From Cladobotryum mycophilum (Eukaryota; Ascomycota; Sordariomycetes; Hypocreales; Hypocreaceae), in assembly GCA_036429605.1 (NCBI GenBank), contig CM071590.1, positions 1,612,001-1,676,000 of the forward strand: a stretch of DNA of 64,000 bases. The letters are read 5' to 3'. The stretch's first letter is position 1. Every line of letters starts with the position of its first letter. Under the pieces are notes generated by a model that was not told where the DNA came from, did no database searches, and saw nothing but the letters and a program-made list of their open reading frames with translations. Made by a program: the position numbers and the translations under genes. Below, in pieces: positions 11,896 through 22,400 of the stretch.

Positions 11896-13980
11896 ATGAC
11901 CTTCAAACGGTCTCTCGTGGTTGCGGCCACGGTCTCGCTCGTCCAAGTCACTCAGGCTTGGAACGTCGAGCTTCCTCCTTGCTTGTCTCCCTTCAAGCCT
12001 TTCGTCTACTCTGGTTGCTTCCAGGATGGTGCTCCGGGCCAACCCGCAGCTCTCATCTACCGCTCTCCCCAGAGCACCGACAAGATGACTGTTGAGAACT
12101 GTGTTGCCGAGTGCAAGGGTATGAATCAAACCATCAACTCCTCCGATGACCCGGACATTTAACTAACATGATCTGCAGGCAACGGCTTCCGATATGCCGG
12201 TCTTTCTTACTATGGCCAGTGCTTCTGTGGTGATACCGTCAACGGCGCTCAGCTCGGCGAGGACAAGTGCAACTTCCCTTGCAACGGCAACAAGAGCGAG
12301 ACTTGCGGTGGAAACCAGATCCTCTCCGTCTGGCAGGACCCTACTTTCCCTACCGGCGATGTCGACATTGGTGACTACAAGGAAGCCGGCTGTTACTCTG
12401 ACAACTCCAAGAATGGACGAACTCTCTCCTGGTCTGCTCAGGTCGACGAACCTACTTTCACTATCGAGACTTGTTTGACTGCTTGCGAGAAGCAAGGCTT
12501 CCCTCTTGCTGGTGTTGAATTCGGTCATGAATGTTGGTGTGGCAATGTCCTTGCCAACGACACCGCCAAGATCGACGATTCTCAGTGCAACAAGCCCTGC
12601 CAGGGCAACAGCAAGGAGACTTGCGGTGGAAGTGGAGCTTTGAACCTCTACATTGCCAAGGATCTCGAGTCTCTTGAGCCTTGCGGTTACACTTCCAGCT
12701 CTGTTCCCGCTACCACTGTCACGACTACGACCTATGCGCCTCCTCCTCCTCCCACCACAACTACTACTCCTGTTCCTCCTACTACTACCGATTACCCTCC
12801 TCCTCCTCCCACAACTACCGACTATCCTCCTCCTCCTCCCACAACTACCGACTATCCTCCTCCTCCTCCCACAACTACCGACTATCCTCCTCCTCCTCCC
12901 ACAACTACTGACTATCCCCCTCCCCCTCCCACTACTACCGACTATCCTCCCCCTCCTCCTACAACCACCAAGTATCCTCCCCCTCCTCCTACTACTACCG
13001 ACAAGTATCCTCCTCCTCCCGCCACTACTACCAAGGTTACTACTACCGACAAGTACCCTCCTCCTCCTGGCACTACGACTAAGCCCAACACTACTTACAA
13101 GCCTCCTCACACTACCACCTCTACCGCTCCTCAGTGCACCAAGACCATCACTGTTCCTCCTACTTGCGACTACAAGTGCGGTGACTGGTGTCTCCCCGGT
13201 CTTCCTGACTGGGAGGATCAGACTGGCTGCTTGAAGGCCTTTGCCAGCGCCTCCGCTTCCATCGCTTCTTGCTTCAAGTCCGCTGGCTTCCCCAGCGCCC
13301 TCAAGTGCTTCGAGTACTCCGCCTGGGTCCTGAACATCCAGAAGTACTGCAACACCAACTGCTGGGGTGGAAAGTGCAATAAGAGCGGATGCTGGGGACA
13401 GTACCCTCCCACCGGTGGTAACCCTCCCAAGACTACCACCACCGTCGTCCCTTGCCCTCCTAGCACCACCACCAAGGCTCCTCCCACCACCTCCACCAAG
13501 CCTACCACTTGCCCTCCTCCTCCCACCAACATCTGCACTCAGCCCTCCAACCCCAAGTATGGATACGGTCCCGGCAACCCCGTTGGCGGCATCCCTCTGC
13601 CCCTCGTCAGCTGCAACGACAACTACAACGACTGGCGCTCCAACCCCTTCAAGCTCTACAACAACCAGGACCGCAGCAGGTGCCCCTCTTACCCTCCCTC
13701 CGGCTGCGGCAGCGCTTGCTCCGACGCCTGCAAGGAGCAGTACGAGCAGTGTGTTGCCGTCTACCAGCAGGGTTGCCAGGACGGCTCCAACGGCCGCTAC
13801 AAGCGCGCCGAGAGCGAGAAGCGCAACATTGCCTTTGGCAACCAGTTCACCGCCAACTGGGGCTACGGCAACAACTCTCCTTCCAACGCTGCGCTCAAGT
13901 GCAAGGCCCAGTACCAGGACTGCTTGGCTGTTAACAAGAACGTCAAGCCTAATGGCAAGTGCACCACTTGGGGCTGGTAA
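11896..13980 (+). CDS. Secreted WSC-domain protein with Pro/Thr repeat and Cys-rich C-terminus
   Basis: The predicted protein has 674 aa and one intron (12119-12178). It starts with a signal peptide (MTFKRSLVVAATVSLVQVTQA). Two WSC carbohydrate-binding domains follow, at about residues 38-130 and 150-245, with the typical YxGCF/AGCY starts, CFCG and CWCG cores and ETCGG motifs. Next is a linker of six exact-length 10-residue DYPPPPPTTT repeats plus variants, probably O-mannosylated and extended. The rest is a Cys-rich region (CDYKCGDWC, CNTNCWGGKC), a second Pro/Thr linker and a further Cys-rich end with two Lys-Arg sites near its middle. No transmembrane segment or GPI signal is seen, so it is probably secreted or wall-attached and may bind wall glucan. 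The C-terminal modules are not ones I recognise. Confidence 0.9.
12790..12969 (+). repeat. 30-bp coding minisatellite
   Basis: Six consecutive 30-bp units (starting at 12790, 12820, 12850, 12880, 12910 and 12940), each encoding DYPPPPPTTT. The middle units are nearly identical at DNA level and the outer ones carry synonymous changes. Diverged units continue to about 13080. Confidence 0.9.
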
Positions 13981-15522
13981 ATACGTAGCGTCTATATCAT
14001 TTCCTTTTTTTCTGGGTAAAAAGAAGTGTCAAGAGTTTAGACGAGATATGGAGAGGATGATGAAATAGGGGATGGGTGGTTTTATTGTCTGGGTCATATA
14101 TGGAAATATGGGTGTTTTTATGGGGTTGCTGGATACAGGGAAAGGGAAATACATTTCATTACATGTACTTGTATAGTTATTATGGTTATCATTGTTCGTC
14201 TCCTATATGAGTACGGAATAAAAGGTGTTTTTAACTATTTGGCTCTCCATTCTTGAATAAGTGAATGTTCTGCGATGTCCTAACCTGCTACTGTTTCCGG
14301 CATCAGAGTCAGTGGTCTTTGTCTTTGTGAAGTTGAGGAAAGGCTCATCTGGTCACTGGCAAAGCGATTCTCTATTCCACCTTGCTTCGCTTCCACACAC
14401 TGCATTAGTCCTATCCCTTGCGGTCTGATTCGTGCAATATCATAAAGTATCGGAATGTACCTGTAGTACTAAAACAGGGAATGCAGGAAGTTGGCTTACA
14501 TTGCATACGGACTCCACTTCTGCCCGAGATGTTTGTCCCGCAAAGAAAACTTGCACTGCAATTTTAGTCTAGGTAGAAGAGCGCAGGTTTGCTAGCCCTG
14601 AAAACACCTTGGGTGTATGTCGACTTGTACGTACATACATGGGTATATTACCTATTACCTCTATACCATAAATAAACCTCGTGATTGCATTCAAGTAGAA
14701 ATCCTCCAGGGTCAAGTGGCATGTTGCATTCGATGGGTTACGTAACTGGAAGAGAGCTATCATAGCCCAAGAAGGGTCCTCTAGATCTGCATCTTTTGAT
14801 CCCACCACTCCTATTTTACGCCCTTCCTGGCCTTGGCTTATGTGTCATTACTATACGGGGTGTAGGTCATCATGTCGTCATATTCAACTCGTTTGCGGGC
14901 AAACAGCTGAAGATCATAATTTAGACCACAAGTATTAACGACGTACTCTCTATACCCGGGCGGGAAGCTCTTTTCATAAGAAAAATACTCAAAAGGGGGA
15001 GTTGACGGTTTCGGCAAGGGTCCTAATTTCTGAATAGAATATCCGTTGGTTTGATGCATGCATGCTTCTATTTTCGGTTTTGTATGCCAAGTTTCATCTT
15101 CTCACGATACAATTACTTACCCTATACATTATACCATATTTGAAAGCGTTTCAGAATTTTCTGTGGGTCATATATATGAAGCAGCCAACTATATAACGTA
15201 CAACATACTTTCTAACCCTGTCTTTTGTTATCATTATCCCAAGTGTATGAAATCATGATCACCAAACATCTGGAATGTTTGCTAGAAGTTCTCGTTTTCT
15301 ATGATGTTATAATAATGTACCTGGGTCCAAATATCTTTAGAATATGGCCCCCCCGCTTATCTTGATTGCGGAGGGGCCGAAGTGCACATGTAAGAATTTG
15401 AGCCATCAAGCAGTATTTGTTCTCAATACATCCAAGGATTCAAGAACCGTCACTTTGAACTCTGATATACTCGACGAGTCTCTGAAACCCAGCAGAGAAT
15501 TATTCCAAGAACCAAACATAAA
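13981..15522. other. Intergenic region between WSC and DFG10 genes
   Basis: It holds the 3' region of the WSC gene (a GAATAAAA signal-like string at about 14217) and AT-rich sequence with short random ORFs. No gene is supported. Confidence 0.5.
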
Positions 15523-16512
15523 ATGGATCAAATTGAACCTCTCCTTGGTCAACTGGCATCTCTCTCGCCCTCGCAATACTGCCAGGCCTTCTTCATCCTC
15601 AGCGCAGCTTTCGTTCTCTCCCTCCAAGCTCTCCCCGACGACATGCGTAAAGCCCTCATGGACTATGGAGCTAGACGCCCCAAGGACGGGGAGCGCACCG
15701 AAAAGAAGACCTTCTTGGACGTCGTGACGAGCTACGGCCAGGTTCCTCACAGGTGGTTCATGCATTTTTATATCGTGTCCTTGTCGTGGTCCGTCTTCTG
15801 GGCGGCGCAGTACGTCCAAAAAGGTTCCGCCATGCGGTTTCTGGCGCAGAAACAGGTTTCTTCTTCCGGTCGAGAAGTGTTCTATGACGTGGACTTGGGC
15901 CGTACTTTGATCTCATGGGTGTTAATGTCCTTCCAAGGCTCTCGGAGGCTCTACGAGTGCTTCTTCGTCACCAAGCCTGGGTCAACTCCCATGTGGTTTG
16001 TTCATTGGGCTCTCGGATTGGTATTCTATACGACCATGGGAGCATCTGTTTGGATTGAAGGCTCGGGTTGGTAAACTTCTCCCGTATTGATCTCTTACTG
16101 GAAGCTGATGATCGTTCTAGATGCAATCCTAGAGTCGTGGAAATCACCTCAAGGCGTTCAAATCCTAACACCAAGGAACCTGTTCGGTATAGCAGTATTC
16201 TTCTTCGCCTGGTTCAAGCAAAGCCAATTCCACAGGCATCTGGCAAGCCTCAAGAAGTACACATTACCAAGTGACAGCTGGTTTCAATACATCGTCTGTC
16301 CTCACTATACCACAGAGTGCCTGCTCTATCTGGGTCTCGCTTTCGTTGCGGCTCCGCCGGGAAGTCTCTTCAACAAGAGTGTGCTTTGCGGACTGGCGTT
16401 TGTTGCCTCAAATCTCGGCGCGACAGCACATGGTACTAAGCAGTGGTACGCCAGCAAATTTGGAACTGACCAAGTTGCGCCGAGGTGGAAGATGATACCC
16501 TTTGTATTCTAA
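15523..16512 (+). CDS. DFG10: Polyprenol reductase (DFG10/SRD5A3 family)
   Basis: The family reduces the alpha-isoprene of polyprenol to make dolichol in the ER membrane, which feeds N-glycosylation and GPI synthesis. Several hydrophobic segments are visible (FFILSAAFVLSLQ, FYIVSLSWSVFWAAQ, FVHWALGLVFYTT, LFGIAVFFFAWFKQ and later ones). The C-terminal steroid-5-alpha-reductase-type domain carries HYTTECLLYLGLA and ends PRWKMIPFVF, the characteristic end of the family. One intron, placed at 16067-16120, gives 311 aa. Its donor (GTTGGT) is weak, and the stronger-looking GTAAAC at 16071 would create a stop. The stop is 43 bases from the stop of the convergent ALKBH6-like gene. Confidence 0.85.
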
Positions 16513-16555
16513 TCTAACCCGGGCAGCATGCTTGTATGCATTGTATTTTCATCGC

Positions 16556-17418
16556 CTATCGCTTTTGGAATAAGCCCAGCTTGTTTCCGACTTTGGACAC
16601 CTTGAGAACGTCTCGGTAGGTGAGGCTGATGCGGGTTTGTCTCACGTTCCGGCCATCTGAAAACGACTCGGGGTCTCGGAGCAGAGACCAGTTCACGATG
16701 CTCTCGGCAGAGAGGTCGATATCCTCTTCGATATCGGAGATGCCATGGAGAAAATCCGTGTAGAGACTATCGGTAGTGATGAGGAGACTACGAGGTTCTT
16801 GCAGAATTCGCCAGGCTGGCTCTGGGTCGAGGGCGCCATCTTCCTTGCTGCGGTATAGATTCAGACAAAGACTGGCTCCTAAGCTAACGGTGCACACAAC
16901 GGGCCAATATGCGGCGCCATCCTACGGTGGATGAGCTTCGTGAAGGGGGAAATTCCATCTACATGTACTTAACTTATGTGGCATTATACCAATACCCGGT
17001 GGATATTCGTTGATGAGGACGTGGTTCGGGCGCTGGTGGGGGCTTTGGGCGAAAATGTGTCGATGGCCATCATCGTTTTCCAACGGCGAGAGCGAGAGCA
17101 AGCGTGATACGACGGGAGCCTCGAGCCATGGGGGAGAGGCGCATCAAGCAATCTGTCCTGAACGAGGTCTGATGGCCAAGTTTGTAATCGGCGATGCGTG
17201 AGTTGCTTCCATCGCGGTCGTGGAGCAGCACTGGTCTGATGTCGTCGTCAGCCTGTGGCACACAACACCAGGCCTTGCGCCACCTCAGGCAAACGCACTT
17301 TATCGAGAATCATGCGCTCCTCATCTTCGCTGATGAAGTCTGGGATGTAGTAGGCGGTCGATGGGAGGGATGGAATTTTCGCCTGCTCGAGTGATGGCGG
17401 GAGGGATATAGTCGTCAT
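16556..17418 (-). CDS. ALKBH6-like 2-oxoglutarate/Fe(II) dioxygenase, frame interrupted
   Basis: The family is AlkB-type oxygenases of nucleus and cytoplasm. The substrate of ALKBH6 is poorly defined. Exon 1 is 17299-17418 (STAYYIPDFISEDEERMIL). An intron (17236-17298) leads to TSAAPRPRWKQLTHRRLQTW, then NHVLINEYPPGIGIMPH. A second intron (16922-16973 as read) leads to DGAAYWPVVCTVSLGASLCL. The first two Fe ligands are the His of IMPH and the Asp of DG across the intron. The third is probably His in DFLHGI. Arg residues in TRISLTYR fit 2OG binding. Two one-base losses are apparent: at the G5 run 17130-17134, and a G missing next to 16975, which removes the Glu expected between the ligands and breaks splice phase. 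Restored length would be about 249 aa. It may be a young pseudogene or assembly error. Confidence 0.75.
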
Positions 17419-18427
17419 TCTCGATGGTGATGCTGATGCTGTTTCGGATGAAGAGGCGGGAATTTGTTTCGTTTGCCTTGCTTATTCTCAATGCAGGATG
17501 GAGTAGCATTGAGTTATTTGGGCCCCTCCCTCTTCAGCTGCTGTACTCGGTAGCTGGACGGCAAAGCAAGCACATGAAAAACGATTGGACCCCGAAATTA
17601 TTATATCTCTTGTCGTGGATTTTTGTCTCACTGGTGGACTCGGCAGGAGATTGGATTGACGTCAAGTATTGCCAGATCGCGAAGTTGAGCTGCTGTAAGA
17701 AGTTAGGAGAAGATGAGGCGGGGGCTTCAATGGCAAATGGCTTCCAAGTTCTTGAATGGGGTTGCAGTGTCGCAAATTGGGGGGTCTCGTTTAGGGTTTA
17801 GTGACGAGGCCGGCAAATTTTTGGTGCTGGTACTGCCTGTTACTAGTCGGGTACTTGGGCAATAAGTACATGCGCGTCGTCGCGTGTTCTCTTCTTTGTT
17901 GTTGAATTTGGGCAGTACCTATAGGTGGTAGTAGTACTACTGACATTAACTCAGGCTGCAAACCTCAATTAGATACCTGGGAAAATGTGGATAACAAGGC
18001 TGGAATACCTAGTAGAATATGGCTTCTACAGACGGTTGTAGGCAGCTCAGTCTACCAAGCATCGTCTGGGGGAGATTGGAGATTGGGGATGCACGCTTTA
18101 TCGTCAAACTCCAGAGCCTCAAAATCTCATCCAAGGCTTCTGCTCTGAGCCGCCTCTTGGTTGCTGACAATGGACGGAACACAATCCCCTAATAGCCTTG
18201 ATGCATGAATGGTGGATCAACAAAGGAACACGGTTACTCACATGTATCTCACAAGTACCATCCATGGATCCATGGGCGAGAGAGGGGTTCTAGTTTTGTT
18301 CCGGCTCCAATCAGAATGGATCCCATTGAATCTTTTGGGGGAGAAGACGCCACGGCTATGACAGGGCTGTTGGAACCAGGCCAGGGCCGGGACCAGGGCC
18401 TTTCGAGTCTTTGCATGGGGCTCTCAT

Positions 18428-18490
18428 GGGGGGATTGGATGGGAGTCTTATGGGGGGGGCCTCGCTGGGGCTCGCTGGGGCTCACTGGGG
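18428..18490 (+). other. Guanine-run block (possible G-quadruplex)
   Basis: Six runs of three to eight G (about 18428-18433, 18441-18443, 18452-18459, 18467-18470, 18477-18480 and 18487-18490) with short loops, partly built from a CTCGCTGGGG unit. Quadruplex formation is inferred from the run pattern only. Confidence 0.4.
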
Positions 18491-19331
18491 CTTCTTGGTG
18501 GCCAAAGAGCCCCAAAAGAGCCCCAAAGAAGAAGGGCTTGTCTTGGTCTCGTCTCCGCTGTTTCGGCCACAAACTGCGCTTCAAGACTCTATCGCCGGCC
18601 GGACTTTGATGTCAGACACGACCAATCATACCAAACGATCAGACTCTATCCCTACCGAGTCTGAGGTTCCTGTTTTCAGTCGGTTCGGGTTCCAGTTGTT
18701 GTTCTCAGTCAGTCCAGTCAGTCGACGGAGTACCTACCTAGTACCTAGCCCTCCACTGGAATAGTAGTCAGCGGCGACCCAGCCAGCCAGCCTGTGTGTG
18801 CCTGCCTGCTTGGTTGCTTGCTTGTTGCCTCCTTCGCCTGCTTGCCTACCTCCTGCCAAACCCACCTGCCTACTTGCCTTACGTGCTCCGTACTGCTGCT
18901 GCTGTTGCTACCACGGTGAACAGAAAGAACCACTGGAACCATTGCCCTCCATTCTAAAAACAATCAACCCGAAAGCATCCATCCCTCCATCCATCCCAGC
19001 CGACGACGGCTCTCGCCTCCTCCACTCCCACACACCCCCAGTACCAGTACTCAGTACCCTTGTGTTCAGTCCAGTCATTCCATTCCATAATATCGACTTT
19101 TTACGACTCTTGTTTCATTATTCTTGTTACGCTTGCGCCTGCGCCGAATTTGTTCGATCCGCCTCTTCGTTTCGTCGCTCGTGTGTCTGTGTGTCTCTAT
19201 TATTATTATTTTTTCTTCTTCTTCGCCCACCCCGTGTCCTCTTTAGGTTCTATCCCGACGAACGAACATTGTTACTTCGATAGGGGGCTTCTGCTGTCAA
19301 CAATCTCTCCGACGCGATCAATCCGTTCTCT

Positions 19332-19363
19332 TCATCTCCATCTCCATCTCCATCTCCATCTCT
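19332..19363. repeat. (CATCTC)n repeat in HOS4 leader
   Basis: About five copies of CATCTC in the presumed 5' leader, about 100 bases before the ATG. Confidence 0.85.
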
Positions 19364-19459
19364 ATTCCCATCACTCTCTCTTCCCCGGCGTCAGCGTCGA
19401 CGATTCTTTTTCATCTCCATGATGTTGGTAGCCGCTGGCCGTTTACGAAGATAAATGTC

Positions 19460-22400
19460 ATGGACGCGCAGAATGCTGCCGAGTCCGACCCGCCCAAGCA
19501 TGCTGGCGCTTCCCCTCAGCGGCAACAACAGCAGCATCAGGAAAAACAACAGCATCGCCCGCGACAAGGCTCTAGTTCTGCCTCAGGCTCTAGCTCTGAT
19601 CCCGATCGAAAAACGCCCCCGAATTTGAGAGCCTCGTCCCCCTCGAGGGAATCGAGACCTCAAAAGACGACATCTAATTCTTCATCCACGATTGCTGCCC
19701 GTAATGCTGACGATGCACCCATTCCCGACCGCGACTCGGATGCCGAAACTATTGTTCTTCCTGGAAAAGATGGACATTCACCTTCCAAGGCTCGAAAGGT
19801 GAGACAGGAAGATAGGAGTGAGAGTGACGGCGACGCAAGCAAAGGTAATGGTCAGACCGGCGGGTCCACCAATCATGGCGACAAGTATGCACCTGGCAGC
19901 CGGCCCGTCGAAGCTGTCAAGAAAAAACGCCTGTCGGGCTCCATCGACAGAGACCGCCAACCTCGGAATAAGGATGGAGCCTCGAGCGGCTTGAGTTCTG
20001 CACCTGCATCGCCGCCACATGGCCATAATCAGCAGCAGCAACAGCAGCAGCAACATCGTCAACATCCACATCCGCATCCGCATGTTCATCGTCGCCGCTC
20101 CGATGCTGCTGCTGCATCTTTCTCAGATTCTGAAGGCTCACACCCCAAACCTCCTGTCAAATCAACTCTACGTGAAAAATTAAAATCTGGCGAACGTCCC
20201 CTGCCCCACAAGCGAAAAGCCCCCAAGGCCGAGTCAGACGACGAAGCCGATCAACGCAAGGCTCGTCGCCAACGCACAGCAAGTGTGACACTTGACAACA
20301 ACGGCCGAGCCTTCAAAGATCACAAGTCTTTGCCCCCAAAGCCACCCCAGCATGAGTCCCGGAATCGATCTATTTCACCCCAGCAACGGCTGCATCGAAG
20401 AAGCATATCTACCCAATTACCTTCCCAGAGTTCAAGTAGCCTATCACTTAAGAACAAACGCTTACCGCCTCCATTACAATCTACCGATTATCAATCCGAC
20501 GAATCATCTGCTAGTGGAAGCCCACATCCTCATAGGACTAAGCTGCGAGGGCTTGCAACGCCAGCAACAGACTCTCATGCCTCACCTGCCAAGATGGCGC
20601 CTCACAAGAAACACCTAGATGCTCATGGTCAGACTCTTCTGGCACGTGCCTGTGCTCGGGGCGAGTATGAGAGCGTCAAAATGCGGTTGCATGACAGGCC
20701 CGAGGATTTAAATGTTGCTGACTATGCTGGAAATACTCCCTTGCAGATCGCTGCAATTAACGGCTGCGAGGATATTGTCAAGCTCCTGATCGATGCTGGA
20801 TGCAATCTGGATTGTGTCAACTATGACAAGGACACTCCGTTGCTAGATGCTGTGGATAATGGCCATGTTGGTGTCGTTAAGCTTCTTTTGGATGCTGGAG
20901 TCAACCCACGAAAGGCCAATGTTAATGGAGAGGAACCCATTGACCGTGTCAACGAAGATACCGAAAACGGCGAGGACATTCGGGCATTGCTTTTGACTGC
21001 TAAGAAACGAGCTGGCGAGAGGCGACGAACTTCGGAAGACCGTCATTCTCACACCGACTATCATGATGCACGCGATTCTCATGCCCCCGACAGTCCCCGT
21101 CGATCTCCTGCCGCTGGAATGTCTGCTACTGGCAGAAGAACCGGAAATGTGCGCTCGACAAAGACCCGAAATGATTTGCTCTACATGCCTCTGGATGACA
21201 AGACGTTACGCCAGGCTGCTGGGCGTGGTGACGAAGAAACGGTGGCGCGAATCTTGCAGGTCAAGGAAGGATTTGATGATCCCGAATCCATGGTGGCCGC
21301 AGCCCGAGGAGGTCATGATCTTGTTATACAACTCTTGCTCGGTCTCGGTGGTGCCAATGCTGACCCGGCTCCCGTTTCTTCTCTCCCAGCTGAATTTGCC
21401 ACGCCAATACTGGCAGCTATTGGCCAGGAAAACATCAAGGTTGTTGAGCTTCTGCTGGAACAGCAAGGCTTTGATCCAACAAGGCGGTTTAAGGGGGAAA
21501 CATACTACGAAATCGCCAGGCGAAGACAAGGCACGAATTGGAAGGAAGAAGAGCACATGTTGAAAAACGCATACGACGACTATAAGCGCTCCCACAAAGA
21601 CTCAACCAAAAACAAGTCACCAGTACGTCGAGAGAGGGAAAAGGAGAGGGAAGAAAAGCGTGCTAGGCGTGAAGAGGTCAAAGAGGAATCTAGATTGCAT
21701 AAACGCACGGCATCAAGCCCTTCACGCGAGCGCGATGGCGAGGTGAGAAAGAAGCTGGGCAGCTCAAAGCTCGGCAGTCCAAAGGAAAAGAAGAGATCAG
21801 ACTCCTTCACCAGCCATGCCGACGATAACGCTCAGAAACGAGGCCCCGGTCGACCCAAGAAAGATGAACGACAGTCGTCTCATATTTCCGACCGTGAAAT
21901 ATCCCCCGTTATGTCCCACAAACCCGCCAAACCGAAACGTACCGAGTCTGATATCGCAGGCGTCTCTTCCGAAGGCGAAGCCGTTAAGCCACGAAGGAAA
22001 TTAATATCTAAAGGTGAACTCAAGGGTGAACGTGAGAGACAAAAGCGCGGCAGCATGACTTCTACTTCTTCTACTTTGAAAGAACCATCAAGTCCCAACG
22101 AATCGAGGAATGAGGAAAGCTCAGAAAAACCAAAGTTATCCGAGAAGTATCACGACAGAACCAAGGCCCTCAAGCGAGATGAATCACGGGATCGTCTATC
22201 AGTCTCTGGAGACGGAACCACCAAGAGGCATCGAGCCAGCATTACCCCCGATCGGCCGAGTGACTGTGACAAAGATGGTGGCGAGGTACCTACCAAGAGG
22301 AGGCGTATTGATGGCGAAAGCCAGGAGAAACGTCTTTTGAAACGCCCTGCTGCTTCAGATGACAAGCCTCGGAAGCTCAGCTCATCTCGCGAGGGTGCTT

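Larger units (their letters stand above)
17419..19459. other. Intergenic region and long CT-rich leader of HOS4
   Basis: No gene is supported. From about 18780 to 19459 the plus strand is strongly pyrimidine-rich (CCTGCCTG and CATCTC repeats), typical of a fungal promoter and 5' leader. A guanine-rich block lies at 18428-18490. Confidence 0.5.

Noticed and set aside
12790..12969. Regular direct repeats as a possible CRISPR-like array
   Set aside because: There are no spacers; the 30-bp units are contiguous and encode an in-frame protein repeat in a eukaryotic gene.
12163..13110. 315-aa minus-strand ORF rich in Arg and Gly
   Set aside because: It is the complement of the 30-bp Pro/Thr repeat of the WSC gene, which explains its periodic RRRRIVGSCG text.
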